DNA of 64,000 bases from Herbiconiux oxytropis (GTDB lineage: Bacteria; Actinomycetota; Actinomycetes; Actinomycetales; Microbacteriaceae). The DNA lies in the NCBI RefSeq assembly GCF_024979315.1, contig NZ_JANLCK010000004.1, positions 1 to 64,000 on the forward strand. Reading direction: 5' to 3'. Position 1 is the stretch's first letter. Each line of letters starts with the position of its first letter. The translations under genes and the position numbers were made by a program. The notes below the pieces were generated by a model that was not told the origin of the DNA, did no database searches, and saw only the letters and a program-made list of their open reading frames with translations. Shown here in pieces: positions 35,810 to 50,210 of this stretch.

Positions 35810-37259
35810 TCAGACCGAGATGGCGCGGTCGGTGGGCTTCACGGGGAAGGGGAGCTCGGTCGATCCTTCGAGGTAGCGGTCGACCGCGGATGCGGCTGCG
35901 CGCCCCTCGGCGATCGCCCAGACGATGAGCGACTGGCCGCGGCCGGCGTCGCCCGCCACGAAGACACCGGGGGTGGTGGTCTGGTAGTCGCCGTCGCGCT
36001 CGAGGTTGCCTCGTTGGTCGAACCGGGTGTCGAGCTGACCGAGGAGCTGGTCCGGCTCCGCGCCCGTGAAGCCGAGCGCGAGCAGCACGAGGTCGGCGGG
36101 GATCTCGTGCTCGGTGCCCGCCTTGGGCACCCGGCGGCCGTCGAGGTACTCGGTCTCGGCCACGCGGATGGCGCGCACCTCGCCCGAGTCGTTGCGCAGG
36201 AACTCCACGGTGGAGGCGAGGTACTTGCGCTCCCCGCCCTCTTCGTGGGCGCTCGACACCTCGAACAGCGTCGGGAACATGGGCCAGGGCTGGTGCTCCG
36301 GGCGCTCGGTGGGCGGCTGGATGCCGATGGCGAGGTTGGTGACCGAGAGGGCGCCCTGGCGGTGGGCGGTTCCGATGCAGTCCGCGCCGGTGTCGCCGCC
36401 GCCGAGGACGACGACGTGCTTGCCCTCGGCCGTGATCTGGCCGAGCAGGTCGTCGCCCGCTCCGGCCTTGTTCTGCTGCACGAGGTACTCCATGGCGAAG
36501 TGCACGCCGTCGAGATCGCGGCCGGGGATGGCCAGGTCGCGCGGCACGGTCGATCCGGTGCAGACGATCACGGCGTCGTAACGCGCCCGCAGATCGCTCC
36601 ACGAGATGTCGACGCCGATCTCGATGCCGGCGCGGAAGCGGGTGCCCTCGGCCATCATCTGGGTCAGTCGCGCCTCGAGGTGCTTCTTCTCCATCTTGAA
36701 GTCCGGGATGCCGTAGCGCAGCAGGCCGCCGATGCGGTCGTCGCGCTCGTAGACGGCCACGGTGTGGCCGGCCCGGGTGAGCTGCTGAGCGGCGGCGAGG
36801 CCGGCGGGGCCCGAGCCCACGACGGCGATCGTCTTGCCGGTGAGGCGCTCTGGCGGGTGCGGCTGCACCCAGCCGTTCGCGAACGCCTGATCGATGATCG
36901 AGACCTCGACCTGCTTGATCGTCACAGGCGGCTGGTTGATGCCGAGCACGCACGACGACTCGCACGGAGCAGGGCAGAGGCGCCCGGTGAACTCCGGGAA
37001 GTTGTTCGTGGCGTGCAGCCGCTCGATGGCCTGGCGGCCCTCGTCGCGCCAGGTCAGGTCGTTCCACTCCGGGATCAGGTTGCCGAGCGGGCAGCCGTGG
37101 TGGCAGAACGGGATGCCGCAGTCCATGCAGCGTCCTGCCTGTCGCCGGGTGGTGGCCGCGTCGCCCTGCTCGTAGACCTCTTTCCAGTCCATGAGCCGCA
37201 CGGAGACCGGTCGGCGTGCGGGGAGTTCGCGGTCCTGTGTCTTCAGGAAGCCCTTGGGA

Positions 37260-37267
<8 letters not shown>
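35810..37267 (-). CDS. gltD: Glutamate synthase small subunit
   Basis: A 485-residue beta subunit of NADPH-glutamate synthase, passing electrons from NADPH through FAD to the large subunit. N-terminal iron-sulphur cysteines are [17 protein letters not shown] (near 47-63) and [12 protein letters not shown] (near 97-108). The FAD site is [15 protein letters not shown], and the NADPH-binding block is [32 protein letters not shown] ends the core. The start overlaps gltB by eight bases, so translation is coupled. Together with GltB it makes two glutamates from glutamine and 2-oxoglutarate. Confidence 0.96.
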
Positions 37268-41843
<4,576 letters not shown>

Positions 41844-42012
41844 AGAGAACCGTCCTCTACGTGTTGCTTAGGGAACTGGGACGACGATGGCCCATGGATA
41901 TCAAGGATTCCCGCGGAAGATCTGCGCGGGTGAGGATCGCTCCGAATTCACTTGTGGCGCTCGGGTCGATCGATCCTACCTCAGCGGGGGCTGCGGCGGA
42001 TGAAGGGCGACC
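41844..42012 (-). promoter_or_regulatory. gltB promoter and leader region
   Basis: Minus strand TAGGAT at 41978-41973 is the best -10 candidate, giving a leader of about 120-125 nt before gltB. No clear -35, riboswitch or leader peptide is seen. In relatives lgt often lies between trpA and gltB; nothing resembling an lgt remnant is present in these 169 bases. Confidence 0.4.
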
Positions 42013-42807
42013 TCAGCGCGCGGTGCCCCCCGCCAGCGTGGCGGCGAGGCGGCCGACCGCGGGCACTCCCCCGTCGGCCAGCGCCTTGACGAGAGCGGAT
42101 CCCACGATAGCCCCGTCGGCGTAGCCGAGGATCTCGGCGATCTGCTCGGCCGTCGAGATGCCGATGCCTACGGCGAGGCTCTCGGCGCCCTGTTCGCGAA
42201 GGCGGGTCACGAGCGTGCGGGCCGCGGCGTCGAGGTCTGCCCGCGCTCCGGTGATGCCCATGGTCGAGACCGTGTAGACGAAGCCCCGGCTGTGCTCCAC
42301 GGCGAGCCGGAGGCGCTCGTCGGTCGAGGTCGGTGCCGCGAGGAACACGCGGTCGAGGCCCGTGCGGTCGCTCGTGACGAGCCAGTCAGCGCCTGAATCG
42401 ACCGTGAGGTCGGGCGTGATGAGCCCGGCGCCGCCCGCCGAGACGAGGTCGTCGGCGAAGCGGTCGACGCCGTACTGCAGCACGGGGTTCCAGTAGGTCA
42501 TCAGCAGCACGGGGGCGTCGACACGGGCGCGGATGCGCTCCACGGCCCTGAACGCGTCGCCGAGGCGGGTCCCGTTCTTCAGCGCCTGCACGGTGGCGGC
42601 CTGGATGACCGGTCCGTCCATGACCGGGTCGGAGTAGGGCAGCCCGAGCTCGAGCACGTCGACGCCGTTCTCGACGAGCGCGACCGCCGCGTCGATGCTC
42701 GCGTCGAGCGTGGGGAACCCCACGGGCAGGTAGCCCACGAGAGCGCCCGAGCGGTCGGAGTTGGCGCGCGCGATGGCGGAACCCACCGGGCTCACGATGG
42801 TGGTCAT
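42013..42807 (-). CDS. trpA: Tryptophan synthase alpha subunit
   Basis: A 264-residue TIM barrel that splits indole-3-glycerol phosphate and channels indole to TrpB. Motifs: [14 protein letters not shown], the catalytic [19 protein letters not shown] containing the family E/D pair, [45 protein letters not shown] and [11 protein letters not shown]. The ATG at 42807 overlaps the trpB stop as ATGA. It is the last gene of the his-trp unit. Confidence 0.97.
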   Translation of the reverse strand: MTTIVSPVGSAIARANSDRSGALVGYLPVGFPTLDASIDAAVALVENGVDVLELGLPYSDPVMDGPVIQAATVQALKNGTRLGDAFRAVERIRARVDAPVLLMTYWNPVLQYGVDRFADDLVSAGGAGLITPDLTVDSGADWLVTSDRTGLDRVFLAAPTSTDERLRLAVEHSRGFVYTVSTMGITGARADLDAAARTLVTRLREQGAESLAVGIGISTAEQIAEILGYADGAIVGSALVKALADGGVPAVGRLAATLAGGTAR

Positions 42808-44075
42808 GTCCTGGCGTTCCCCTGCTCGTCGAGCACGTCGAAATAGTGGCCGGCGGTCTCGACGTCCTTGTCTCCGCGACCCGAGAGGTTGACGAGGATC
42901 GTGGCATCCGGACCGAGCTCGCGGCCGAGCTCGATCGTGCCGGCCAGCGCGTGCGCCGACTCGATCGCCGGAATGATGCCCTCGGTCGTGCAGAGCAGCC
43001 GGAAGGCCGCCATGGCGGCGGAGTCGGTGACGGGGAGGTACTGCGCCCGGCCGATCGAGGAGAGCCATGCGTGCTCGGGCCCGACGCCCGGGTAGTCGAG
43101 GCCGGCCGAGATCGAGTGGGAGTCGAGCGTCTGGCCGTCCTCGTCCTGCAGCATGAAGCTGCGCGAGCCGTGCAGCACACCCGGGCGGCCCTTGGTGATG
43201 GTCGCGGCGTGCTGCGGGGTGTCGACCCCGAGACCGGCGGCCTCGTAGCCGAAGAGCTTGACCGAGGGGTCGTCGAGGAAGGCGTGGAAGATGCCGATCG
43301 CATTCGATCCGCCGCCGACGCACGCGGTGACGGCGTCCGGCAGCGAACCGGTGAGGTCGATCACCTGCTGGCGGGCCTCCTCACCGATGACCTTCACGAA
43401 GTCGCGCACCATGGCCGGGAAGGGGTGCGGACCCGCGACCGTGCCGAGGAGGTAGTGAGTGGACTCGACGTTGGCGACCCAGTCGCGGAACGCCTCGTTG
43501 AGAGCGTCCTTGAGCGTGCGGGTGCCGCTCGCGACGGGCACGACCTCGGCGCCGAGCAGGCGCATCCTGGCCACGTTGAGGGCCTGGCGCTCGGTGTCGA
43601 CCTCACCCATGTAGACGACGCACTCCATGCCGAACAGCGCGGCTGCCGTCGCCGTGGCCACGCCGTGCTGGCCGGCGCCGGTCTCGGCGATCAGGCGCTT
43701 CTTGCCGATCCGCTTCGCCAGCAGGGCCTGGCCGAGCACGTTGTTGATCTTGTGCGAGCCCGTGTGGTTGAGGTCCTCGCGCTTCAGGATGATGCGGGCG
43801 CCGCCGGCGTGGCGGGCGAAGCGGGGCACCTCGGTGAGGATCGACGGCCGCCCCGTGTAGGTGCGGCCGAGCTCGGCGAGTTCGCGGTGGAACTCCGGGT
43901 CGAGCTTGGCGAGCTGGTAGGCCTCGTCGAGCTCGTCGAGGGCGGCGATGAGCGACTCGGGCATGAAGCGCCCGCCGAACTCACCGAAGAAGGGGCCCGC
44001 CTCGGCGCGGAGCGACGGCGCGGCATCCGGTGTCGGTGCGGCCGGGGTGGTCGAGGTCTGGGTCGTGTCGGTCAT
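42804..44075 (-). CDS. trpB: Tryptophan synthase beta subunit
   Basis: A 423-residue PLP enzyme condensing indole and serine. The PLP lysine is in [20 protein letters not shown], followed by [13 protein letters not shown], the phosphate-binding [10 protein letters not shown] and LSGRGDKD. An N-terminal Thr/Pro/Ala-rich extension of about 20 residues precedes the conserved [14 protein letters not shown]. The ATG at 44075 overlaps the trpC stop as ATGA; its stop overlaps trpA. It forms the alpha2-beta2 complex with TrpA. Confidence 0.97.
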   Translation of the reverse strand: MTDTTQTSTTPAAPTPDAAPSLRAEAGPFFGEFGGRFMPESLIAALDELDEAYQLAKLDPEFHRELAELGRTYTGRPSILTEVPRFARHAGGARIILKREDLNHTGSHKINNVLGQALLAKRIGKKRLIAETGAGQHGVATATAAALFGMECVVYMGEVDTERQALNVARMRLLGAEVVPVASGTRTLKDALNEAFRDWVANVESTHYLLGTVAGPHPFPAMVRDFVKVIGEEARQQVIDLTGSLPDAVTACVGGGSNAIGIFHAFLDDPSVKLFGYEAAGLGVDTPQHAATITKGRPGVLHGSRSFMLQDEDGQTLDSHSISAGLDYPGVGPEHAWLSSIGRAQYLPVTDSAAMAAFRLLCTTEGIIPAIESAHALAGTIELGRELGPDATILVNLSGRGDKDVETAGHYFDVLDEQGNART

Positions 44076-44845
44076 ACGGAGAGGAACTCCTTCAGTGTCG
44101 CCACCGGGTCGCCGTTCGTGACGAGGGCCTCGCCGACGAGGACGACGTCGGCGCCGGCGGCGCGGTAGTGGGCCACGTCGGCGGCGTTCAGGACGGCCGA
44201 TTCGGCGATCTTGACGGTGCCCGTGGGGATGCGTTCGGCCAGTCGGCCGAAGAGGTCGGAGTCGAGCTCGAAGGTGCTGAGGTCGCGCGCGTTCACGCCG
44301 ATCAGCCCGGCTCCGAGATCGACGGCGCGCGACACCTCGACGGCGTCGTGCGTCTCGACGAGCGGCGTCATGCCGAGCGAGAGCACGAACTCGTGCAGGC
44401 GCACGAGGGTCGGCTGGTCGAGGGCGGCCACGATGAGCAGCACGAGGTCGGCACCGGCGGCACGCGCCTCGAGCACCTGGTACTCCTCGGCGATGAAGTC
44501 CTTGCGGAGCACGGGGACCTCGACCCTTGCCCGCACGGCCTCGAGGTCGGCGAGCGACCCCTTGAAGCGGCGGCCCTCGGTGAGCACGCTGATGGCGGAG
44601 GCTCCACCCGCGGCGTAGAGGCCCGCGAGCTCGGCGGGGTCGGCGATGTCGGCGAGGTCACCGCGCGAGGGGCTCGCGCGCTTGACCTCGGCGATGATTT
44701 TGACGCGGTCGGCGGGGGCCAGCAGGGCGAGGGCGTCGAGTGCGGGGGCCTTGGCCTCCGCCGCCGCCTCCACCGCCGCGAGGCTCCGGACCGACCGGCG
44801 CTCCGTCGCGTCCTCGAGCGCTCCGGCTACGAGTTCGGCGAGCAC
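44072..44845 (-). CDS. trpC: Indole-3-glycerol phosphate synthase
   Basis: A 257-residue barrel enzyme closing the indole ring in tryptophan synthesis. Motifs: [15 protein letters not shown] with the substrate lysine, [37 protein letters not shown] and IAESAV. The GTG at 44845 gives the usual family start ([17 protein letters not shown]), with AAGGAG 11 bases upstream. A CTG at 44854 overlapping the previous stop is an alternative that would add three residues. It follows the small membrane protein gene by five bases. Confidence 0.95.
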   Translation of the reverse strand: MLAELVAGALEDATERRSVRSLAAVEAAAEAKAPALDALALLAPADRVKIIAEVKRASPSRGDLADIADPAELAGLYAAGGASAISVLTEGRRFKGSLADLEAVRARVEVPVLRKDFIAEEYQVLEARAAGADLVLLIVAALDQPTLVRLHEFVLSLGMTPLVETHDAVEVSRAVDLGAGLIGVNARDLSTFELDSDLFGRLAERIPTGTVKIAESAVLNAADVAHYRAAGADVVLVGEALVTNGDPVATLKEFLSV

Positions 44846-44850
44846 CTGGG

Positions 44851-45081
44851 TCAGTGCTCCTTCTGCAGAGTCTTCGTGCCGTTCACGCCGTAGCCGGCGC
44901 GCGAGAGGATGAAGCCCAGCAGGAATCCCAGCAGCGTGAGGCCGGCAGCGGCCCAGACGAGCCACTGCACGTCGAAGAAGAAGGCCACGGTGCCGATCGC
45001 GATGCCCACGAGCGACACGATCACGCCGGTCCAGGCGGCGAGGGAGTGGCCCTCGCCCAGTTCGTCCTCTTCGTGGCTCAT
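44851..45081 (-). CDS. Small HGxxPAAW-like membrane protein
   Basis: A 76-residue protein with two predicted transmembrane helices (about 17-37 and 42-62) and a charged C-terminal tail ([16 protein letters not shown]). It occupies the place of the actinobacterial HGxxPAAW family, always near trp genes. Here the name-giving motif is weakened to EGHSLAAW, lacking the first histidine and the proline. Its start overlaps the preceding gene as ATGA. The role of the family is unknown; conserved linkage suggests a link with tryptophan metabolism or the neighbouring membrane protein. Confidence 0.8.
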   Translation of the reverse strand: MSHEEDELGEGHSLAAWTGVIVSLVGIAIGTVAFFFDVQWLVWAAAGLTLLGFLLGFILSRAGYGVNGTKTLQKEH

Positions 45082-45848
45082 CGATCTCTTCCTGTCTGGT
45101 GGTCGTCGTTCGAAGTCGAGTCTACCGGGGTCTCCCGGTGGGCCGAGCCAGCGCGCCGGGTCGGATCCGTGCCGCGGGTCAGGTCGTCCCAGCTGTCGAC
45201 GGCGGCATCCCGCGCGGTCGTAGCGGGCGTGCGGTGTGGGGGGCCGGCATCCGGATCGTCGTCGAAGAAGTCGGCCAGATCCCCGCTCTGCCGCCCGTCG
45301 GCGCCCTGGAAGGTGACCGCCTGGTACTTGCGGCCCGCGCTCGGCCAGCGCCGGACGGTCGCGATCACCACGAGTCCCGCGACCACCATGAGAGCGCCGA
45401 GCGCGACCGTGACGGCGGGCCAGGGGCTCTGCTCGCCCACCTCGACGAGGGCACGCACCGAGCTCGTGCCTGCCACACCGGTGGTGGTCGTGACGACAGC
45501 GGCGCCGGCGGCCACCGGGTCGGTCAGGGCCCCGGTGCCCGACCAGAGCACGCTCGCGCCGAGCAGCACCTCGAGGGCGCCGAGCACGATCCGCACGACC
45601 GGCCCGGCGATCGCGAGCGCTCCCGCGAGGGCGAGCCCGGCGAGGCCCAGCGCCGAGAGCGCGGGGGCTGCGACCGAGCCGGGCACCTCGAGAACGCGTT
45701 CGGAGGTGGAGTCGGCCGCCACGAGCACGAGACTCCCCCAGGGCTGGGACCAGGCGAGGAACGCGAGCGCCGACAGCAGCAGCACCGTCACGATCGTGAG
45801 CAGCTTCAGCCGGCGGCCGTCGCCTGTGCGCTCCGGGGCGGTCGACAT
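45078..45848 (-). CDS. Tryptophan biosynthesis-associated membrane protein (TIGR02234-like)
   Basis: A 256-residue membrane protein with about four transmembrane helices (roughly 18-36, 60-82, 84-104 and 137-160) and a hydrophilic, acidic C-terminal tail of about 90 residues. Signatures of the family are the SQPW after the first helix, [20 protein letters not shown], and [11 protein letters not shown] after the last helix. M. tuberculosis Rv1610 occupies the same place between trpE and trpC. Transport or sensing has been suggested by context only. Its ATG overlaps the trpE stop by one base (TGATG). Confidence 0.88.
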   Translation of the reverse strand: MSTAPERTGDGRRLKLLTIVTVLLLSALAFLAWSQPWGSLVLVAADSTSERVLEVPGSVAAPALSALGLAGLALAGALAIAGPVVRIVLGALEVLLGASVLWSGTGALTDPVAAGAAVVTTTTGVAGTSSVRALVEVGEQSPWPAVTVALGALMVVAGLVVIATVRRWPSAGRKYQAVTFQGADGRQSGDLADFFDDDPDAGPPHRTPATTARDAAVDSWDDLTRGTDPTRRAGSAHRETPVDSTSNDDHQTGRDR

Positions 45849-47386
45849 CAGCGCACCCTGGTCATGGCGTTGGCCACGGCCACCGCGCGAAGCGGCGCCG
45901 CCGCCTTGTTCTGCGACTCCTGGAACTCGCTGTCGGGGTCGGAGTCGGCCACCAGCCCGCCGCCGGCCTGCACCCGGGCGATGCCGTCGCGGATGGTGGC
46001 GGTGCGGATGGCGATCGCGAGGTCGGCGTCGCCGCCGAACCCGAAGTAGCCCACGACTCCCCCGTAGAGGCCGCGCTGGGCGGGCTCGAGCTCGTCGATG
46101 ATCTCGAGAGCGCGGGGCTTGGGCGCGCCCGAGAGCGTGCCGGCCGGGAAGGTGGCCCTGAAGACGTCGATCGCATCGACTCCGGGTCTGAGCGCGCCCT
46201 CGACCGACGACACGATGTGCATGATGTGGCTGAACCGCTCCACCCGCATGAACTCCGTGACCTCCACGGAGGCCGCCTCGCAGACCTTCAGCAGGTCGTT
46301 GCGCGCGAGATCGACGAGCATGAGGTGCTCGGCGCGCTCCTTCTGGTCGCCGAGCAGCTCCTGCTCGAGTTCGAGATCCTGCTGCGGCGTGCTGCCGCGG
46401 GGCTTGGAGCCGGCGATCGGATGCGTCAGGGCCCGGCCCTTCTCCACCTTCACGAGCGCCTCGGGGCTCGACCCCACCACCTGGTAGGGCGTGCCGTCGG
46501 TGTCGACGAGCGTGAGCAGGTACATGTAGGGGCTCGGGTTGAGCGTGCGCAGCACCCGGTAGACGTCGAGCGGATGCGCCGTGCTCTCGAGCTCGAAGCG
46601 CTGCGAGATCACGACCTGGAAGATGTCGCCCTCGCGGATGTGCTCCTTGGCCACCTCGATGGCGTCGAGGAAGTCTGCTCGCTCGGTGCGCGCATCCGGA
46701 GTCGTCGACAGTGAGAAGTCGGCGGTGGCGAGCCAGGCCTCGGAGGGGGCTGCGAGGGCGCCCTGCAGGCGGTCGAGGCTCTCCTGGGCCTCCCCCCACA
46801 GCGTGTCGGACGCTGGTGCGTCGGCCGCGTGATCGCCGTCGGCGAGCACGTTCACGACGAGCTGCACGGTGCCCTCGCGGTGGTCGACCACCACGATCTC
46901 GGAGACGAACGAGAGCCCCTGGCTCGGGATGCGGTAGTCGGCGGGCGGGCGGTTCGGCAGCCGCTCGATCTGGCGCACGGTCTCCCAGCCGATGAAGCCG
47001 ACGAGGCCTCCGGTGAGGGGCGGATGCGTGGGCACGGCGGGCGTCTTCCACTGGTCGTAGAGCGCGCTCACCGCGGCCAGCGGTCCCTCGGGGAGCCCGC
47101 CGGGGAAGGCGCGCTCGACCGGCAGTCCGAGATCGAGCCAGCGCGCGGCGTCGCCCTCCTCGGTGAGCAGGCCGAAACTGGAGACGCCGATGAACGAGAA
47201 GCGCGACCAGATGCCGCCCTGCCCGGCAGACTCGAGCAGGAACGTGCCGGGCCTGCCGTCGGCGAGCTTGCGGTAGATGCCGAGCGGGGTCTCGCCGTCG
47301 GCGAAGAGCTCGCGGATGACGGGGATGACCCGGTGCCCCTCACGCAGGCGGTCGAACTCCGCGCGGGTGGTGCTGGAGGAGCTCAC
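45848..47386 (-). CDS. trpE: Anthranilate synthase component I
   Basis: A 512-residue chorismate-utilising enzyme making anthranilate. The feedback-site region LLES lies near residue 50. The catalytic core has EGDIFQVVISQRFE, RTLNPSPYMYL, PIAGSKPRG, EHLMLVDLARNDL, RVERFSHIMHIVSSVEG and the closing AGGGLVADSDPDSEFQES. The glutaminase partner (TrpG/PabA) is not in this window. The start is GTG at 47386, overlapping the hisI stop (GTGA), which joins the his and trp parts of the operon. Confidence 0.97.
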   Translation of the reverse strand: MSSSSTTRAEFDRLREGHRVIPVIRELFADGETPLGIYRKLADGRPGTFLLESAGQGGIWSRFSFIGVSSFGLLTEEGDAARWLDLGLPVERAFPGGLPEGPLAAVSALYDQWKTPAVPTHPPLTGGLVGFIGWETVRQIERLPNRPPADYRIPSQGLSFVSEIVVVDHREGTVQLVVNVLADGDHAADAPASDTLWGEAQESLDRLQGALAAPSEAWLATADFSLSTTPDARTERADFLDAIEVAKEHIREGDIFQVVISQRFELESTAHPLDVYRVLRTLNPSPYMYLLTLVDTDGTPYQVVGSSPEALVKVEKGRALTHPIAGSKPRGSTPQQDLELEQELLGDQKERAEHLMLVDLARNDLLKVCEAASVEVTEFMRVERFSHIMHIVSSVEGALRPGVDAIDVFRATFPAGTLSGAPKPRALEIIDELEPAQRGLYGGVVGYFGFGGDADLAIAIRTATIRDGIARVQAGGGLVADSDPDSEFQESQNKAAAPLRAVAVANAMTRVR

Positions 47387-47733
47387 GGGAGCACCACCGG
47401 GTCGAGCGGGTCGACGTCGAAGCAGCGGCGCGCGCCGGTGTGGCAGGCGACGCCCACCTGGTCGACCTGCACGAGCAGCGTGTCATCGTCGCAGTCGAGC
47501 GCGGCGCCCTTGACGAACTGCACGTGGCCCGAGGTGTCGCCCTTCCGCCAGTACTCCTGGCGCGAACGCGACCAGTAGGTCACGCGGCCCTCGGTGAGGG
47601 TGCGGCGGAGCGCCTCGGCGTCCATGTAGCCCAGCATGAGCACCTCCTTGGTGTCCCACTGCTGGATGACGGCGGGCAGGAGGCCCTTGTCGTCGAAGTG
47701 GGCCCGTGCGAGCACGTCGTCGACCTCGCTCAT
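47383..47733 (-). CDS. hisI: Phosphoribosyl-AMP cyclohydrolase
   Basis: A 116-residue zinc enzyme for the third step of histidine synthesis, opening the purine ring of PR-AMP. Motifs: [34 protein letters not shown] and the metal ligands in [24 protein letters not shown]. It is the stand-alone form without a HisE domain; hisE is separate upstream. It overlaps hisF as ATGA and trpE as GTGA. Confidence 0.97.
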   Translation of the reverse strand: MSEVDDVLARAHFDDKGLLPAVIQQWDTKEVLMLGYMDAEALRRTLTEGRVTYWSRSRQEYWRKGDTSGHVQFVKGAALDCDDDTLLVQVDQVGVACHTGARRCFDVDPLDPVVLP

Positions 47734-48500
47734 CGCACGACCACCCCTTCCCGTCTCAGTTCGTCCTTGACGTCGCCGACCGTCATCTCGCGGAGGTGGA
47801 ACACGCTCGCGGCGAGCACGGCGTCGGCTCCCGCCCGCACCGCGGCACCGAAGTGCTCGACCTTGCCCGCGCCACCCGAGGCGATCACGGGCACGCTGCT
47901 GGCCTCGCGCATGAGGGTCACGAGCTCGAGGTCGAAGCCGTCCTTCGTGCCGTCGGCGTCGATGGAGTTGACCAGCAGCTCGCCGGCCCCGCGCTCGACG
48001 GCCTCGCGGGCCCAGTCGAGGGCGTCGAGCTCCGTCTCGCGGCGGCCGCCGTGCGTGGTCACCACGAAGCCGCTCGGGGTGCGGCCCGGCTCACTCGTGC
48101 GCTTGACGTCGAGCGAGAGCACGAGCACCTGGGCCCCGAAGCGGTCGGCGATCTCGCCGAGCAGCTCGGGCCGGGCGATCGCGGCGCTGTTGACGCCCAC
48201 CTTGTCGGCACCGTGGGCGAGGAGCCTCGCCACGTCGTCGTCCGAGCGCACGCCGCCGCCGACGGTGAGCGGGATGAAGACCTGCTCGGCGGTCTGGCGC
48301 ACGACGTCGTACATCGTGTCGCGCGCGTCGACCGTCGCGGTGACGTCGAGGAAGGTGATCTCGTCGGCACCCTGCTCGGAGTAGAGCCGGGCGAGCTCGA
48401 CGGGGTCGCCGGCGTCGCGGAGGTTCTGGAAGTTCACGCCCTTCACCACGCGGCCCGCCGCCACGTCGAGACAGGGAATGACCCGCACGGCGAGCGACAT
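47730..48500 (-). CDS. hisF: Imidazole glycerol phosphate synthase subunit HisF
   Basis: A 256-residue TIM barrel cyclase that uses ammonia from HisH to make imidazole glycerol phosphate and AICAR. Motifs: [20 protein letters not shown] with the catalytic Asp, [50 protein letters not shown] with the second catalytic Asp, and PVIASGGAG. The hisH and hisA genes are not in this window. Its ATG overlaps the hisG stop by one base. Confidence 0.97.
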   Translation of the reverse strand: MSLAVRVIPCLDVAAGRVVKGVNFQNLRDAGDPVELARLYSEQGADEITFLDVTATVDARDTMYDVVRQTAEQVFIPLTVGGGVRSDDDVARLLAHGADKVGVNSAAIARPELLGEIADRFGAQVLVLSLDVKRTSEPGRTPSGFVVTTHGGRRETELDALDWAREAVERGAGELLVNSIDADGTKDGFDLELVTLMREASSVPVIASGGAGKVEHFGAAVRAGADAVLAASVFHLREMTVGDVKDELRREGVVVR

Positions 48501-49339
48501 CAGATCCTCGCGGCGTGGATGGGGCTGACCAGGATGGCCCTGGCACCCACCTCGTAGAGCGCGTCCATGACCTGGTTCGTGTCGCGCCGGGGCACCATCG
48601 AGCGCACGGCCACCCACTCGGGGTCGTGCAGCGGCGAGATGGTGGGGCTCTCGATGCCGGGGGTGAGGGCGGATGCCTCGTCGAGGTGCTCGACGCGCAC
48701 GTCGTAGTCCATGAGCACGTACTGTCGCGCCACGAGCACGCCCTGGAGGCGGCGCAGGAGGGTGCCGGCGCCGGGGTGCTCGGTGCCCGAGGAGATCAGC
48801 ACGGCGGTGGACTCGAGGATCACGGGGCCGAAGATCTCGAGCCCGGCCGTGCGGAGCGTCGAACCCGTGCTCACCACGTCGGCCACGGCATCCGCGACCC
48901 CGAGGCGAACGGCGGATTCGACGGCGCCGTCGAGGCGCACGAGGGTGGCCGTGATGCCGCGTTCCTTGAGGAACGCGCCGACGAGGCCAGGGTAGCTCGT
49001 GGCCACGCGCTTGCCCTCGAGGGTCTCGAGCTCGATGCCGGTGCCCTTGGGGCGCGCGAACCGGAAGGTCGACTCGCCGAAGTCGAGCGTGGCGGTCTCG
49101 GTGGCGGGCGACTCGGAGTCGAGCAGCAGGTCGCGGCCGGTGATGCCCACGTCGAGGGCGCCGGAGCCCACGTAGGTGGCGATGTCGCGAGGGCGCAGGT
49201 AGAAGAACTCGACGTCGTTGCGCGGGTCGAGCACCACGAGCTCGCGCGAGTCGCGACGGCCTTGGTAGCCCGCCTCGGCGAGCATCTGGAAGGCGGTTTC
49301 GGAGAGGGAGCCCTTGTTGGGCACCGCGATCTTGAGCAT
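48500..49339 (-). CDS. hisG: ATP phosphoribosyltransferase (long form)
   Basis: A 279-residue first enzyme of histidine synthesis, joining ATP and PRPP. The catalytic domains cover about 1-205 ([52 protein letters not shown]). The C-terminal regulatory domain of the long form, which binds histidine, is present (about 205-279, [34 protein letters not shown]). The ATG at 49339 lies 52 bases after hisE, with no clear ribosome binding site. Confidence 0.97.
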   Translation of the reverse strand: MLKIAVPNKGSLSETAFQMLAEAGYQGRRDSRELVVLDPRNDVEFFYLRPRDIATYVGSGALDVGITGRDLLLDSESPATETATLDFGESTFRFARPKGTGIELETLEGKRVATSYPGLVGAFLKERGITATLVRLDGAVESAVRLGVADAVADVVSTGSTLRTAGLEIFGPVILESTAVLISSGTEHPGAGTLLRRLQGVLVARQYVLMDYDVRVEHLDEASALTPGIESPTISPLHDPEWVAVRSMVPRRDTNQVMDALYEVGARAILVSPIHAARI

Positions 49340-49391
49340 GGGGGTGGGGGTCTTTCGGGTGGGGATCGGTCTCGGGACGCGCTCGAACGGT

Positions 49392-49655
49392 CTACAGATG
49401 TCGGTAGACGTCGGCCGGGGTGAGACCCTTGGCCAGCATCAGCACCTGCAGGTGGTAGAGCAGCTGGGAGATCTCCTCGGCCGCGTTCTCGTCGCTCTCG
49501 TACTCGGCGGCCATCCACACCTCGGCGGCCTCTTCGACGATCTTCTTGCCGATGAAGTGCACGCCGGCGTCGAGCTCGCGCACGGTGCCGGAGCCCTCGG
49601 GGCGCTCGGCGGCCTTGGCGGAGAGCTCGAGGAACAGCTCGTCGAAAGTCTTCAC
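49392..49655 (-). CDS. hisE: Phosphoribosyl-ATP pyrophosphatase
   Basis: An 87-residue helical MazG-like enzyme of the second histidine step. Motifs: [24 protein letters not shown] with the metal-binding acidic residues, and [21 protein letters not shown]. The GTG at 49655 has TAGCCT six bases upstream and is probably leaderless. As the first gene it sets expression of the whole hisEGFI-trp unit. Confidence 0.95.
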   Translation of the reverse strand: MKTFDELFLELSAKAAERPEGSGTVRELDAGVHFIGKKIVEEAAEVWMAAEYESDENAAEEISQLLYHLQVLMLAKGLTPADVYRHL

Positions 49656-49691
49656 CCCACAAGGCTACTAGTCACCCGCCCCGGCCCTGTC
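49656..49691 (-). promoter_or_regulatory. Promoter of the his-trp operon
   Basis: Minus strand: TGGACA (49691-49686), 18-base spacer, TAGCCT (49667-49662), six bases (TGTGGG), then GTG at 49655. A leaderless start leaves no room for a classical his or trp leader-peptide attenuator. Confidence 0.6.
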
Positions 49692-49797
49692 CATCTGCAC
49701 GGATCGCGGCTCCTGCACAAGCTCGGTGTGAGGGCCGGCAGTCCACAGATTTCGGCACCACGGTCATCGGAGGCGCGGGACCGGCGAGGCTCGCCGC

Positions 49798-50202
49798 ATG
49801 ACTGATGCACCAGCAGGAGCGATGACGGAGCCGATCGAGAGCGACCACGAGCTCGGGCGGGTGGTGGAGGACGTGGTGGGGGCGGCGATCGTGGATCGAG
49901 TGTGGTTGCTGTTCCTCGACGGGGAGCGACGGGTGCTGCCGACGCTGCTGCCGGTCGACGGGTTCCGGCTGGGTGATCCGCTCACGAACGGAGAGGTCAG
50001 GGCGCTCATCCGCCTCGCGGAGGGCGTGGCGGCCACGATCGATGCCGTCGAGGCCGTCGTGGTGTGGGAGCGCGTCGGCGGGCGTCGCCTCCTGGCGGCA
50101 GAGCGGGTGCTCGTCGATCGGCTGACCGCGCTGTTCCCGCTCGACGGGCTGGTGCTGAGGGCGCAGTTCCTCAGTCACTCACTGGGGGTGCTGAAGCTGT
50201 GA
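49798..50202 (+). CDS. Hypothetical protein, 134 residues
   Basis: A small acidic soluble-looking protein without signal peptide or membrane segment. The visible features are VDRVWLLFLDGERRVLPTLLPVDG in the first half and AAERVLVDRLTALFPLDGLV near the end, a pattern recalling uncharacterised actinobacterial proteins with a WVLFLD...LP.PID motif. It is the only plus-strand gene between 33.3 and 64 kb. It lies between hisE (divergent) and rsmB (convergent, eight bases apart), where relatives often have rpe. GCGAGG lies about nine bases before the ATG. Function unknown. Confidence 0.7.
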   Translation: MTDAPAGAMTEPIESDHELGRVVEDVVGAAIVDRVWLLFLDGERRVLPTLLPVDGFRLGDPLTNGEVRALIRLAEGVAATIDAVEAVVVWERVGGRRLLAAERVLVDRLTALFPLDGLVLRAQFLSHSLGVLKL

Positions 50203-50210
50203 TGCGCGCC

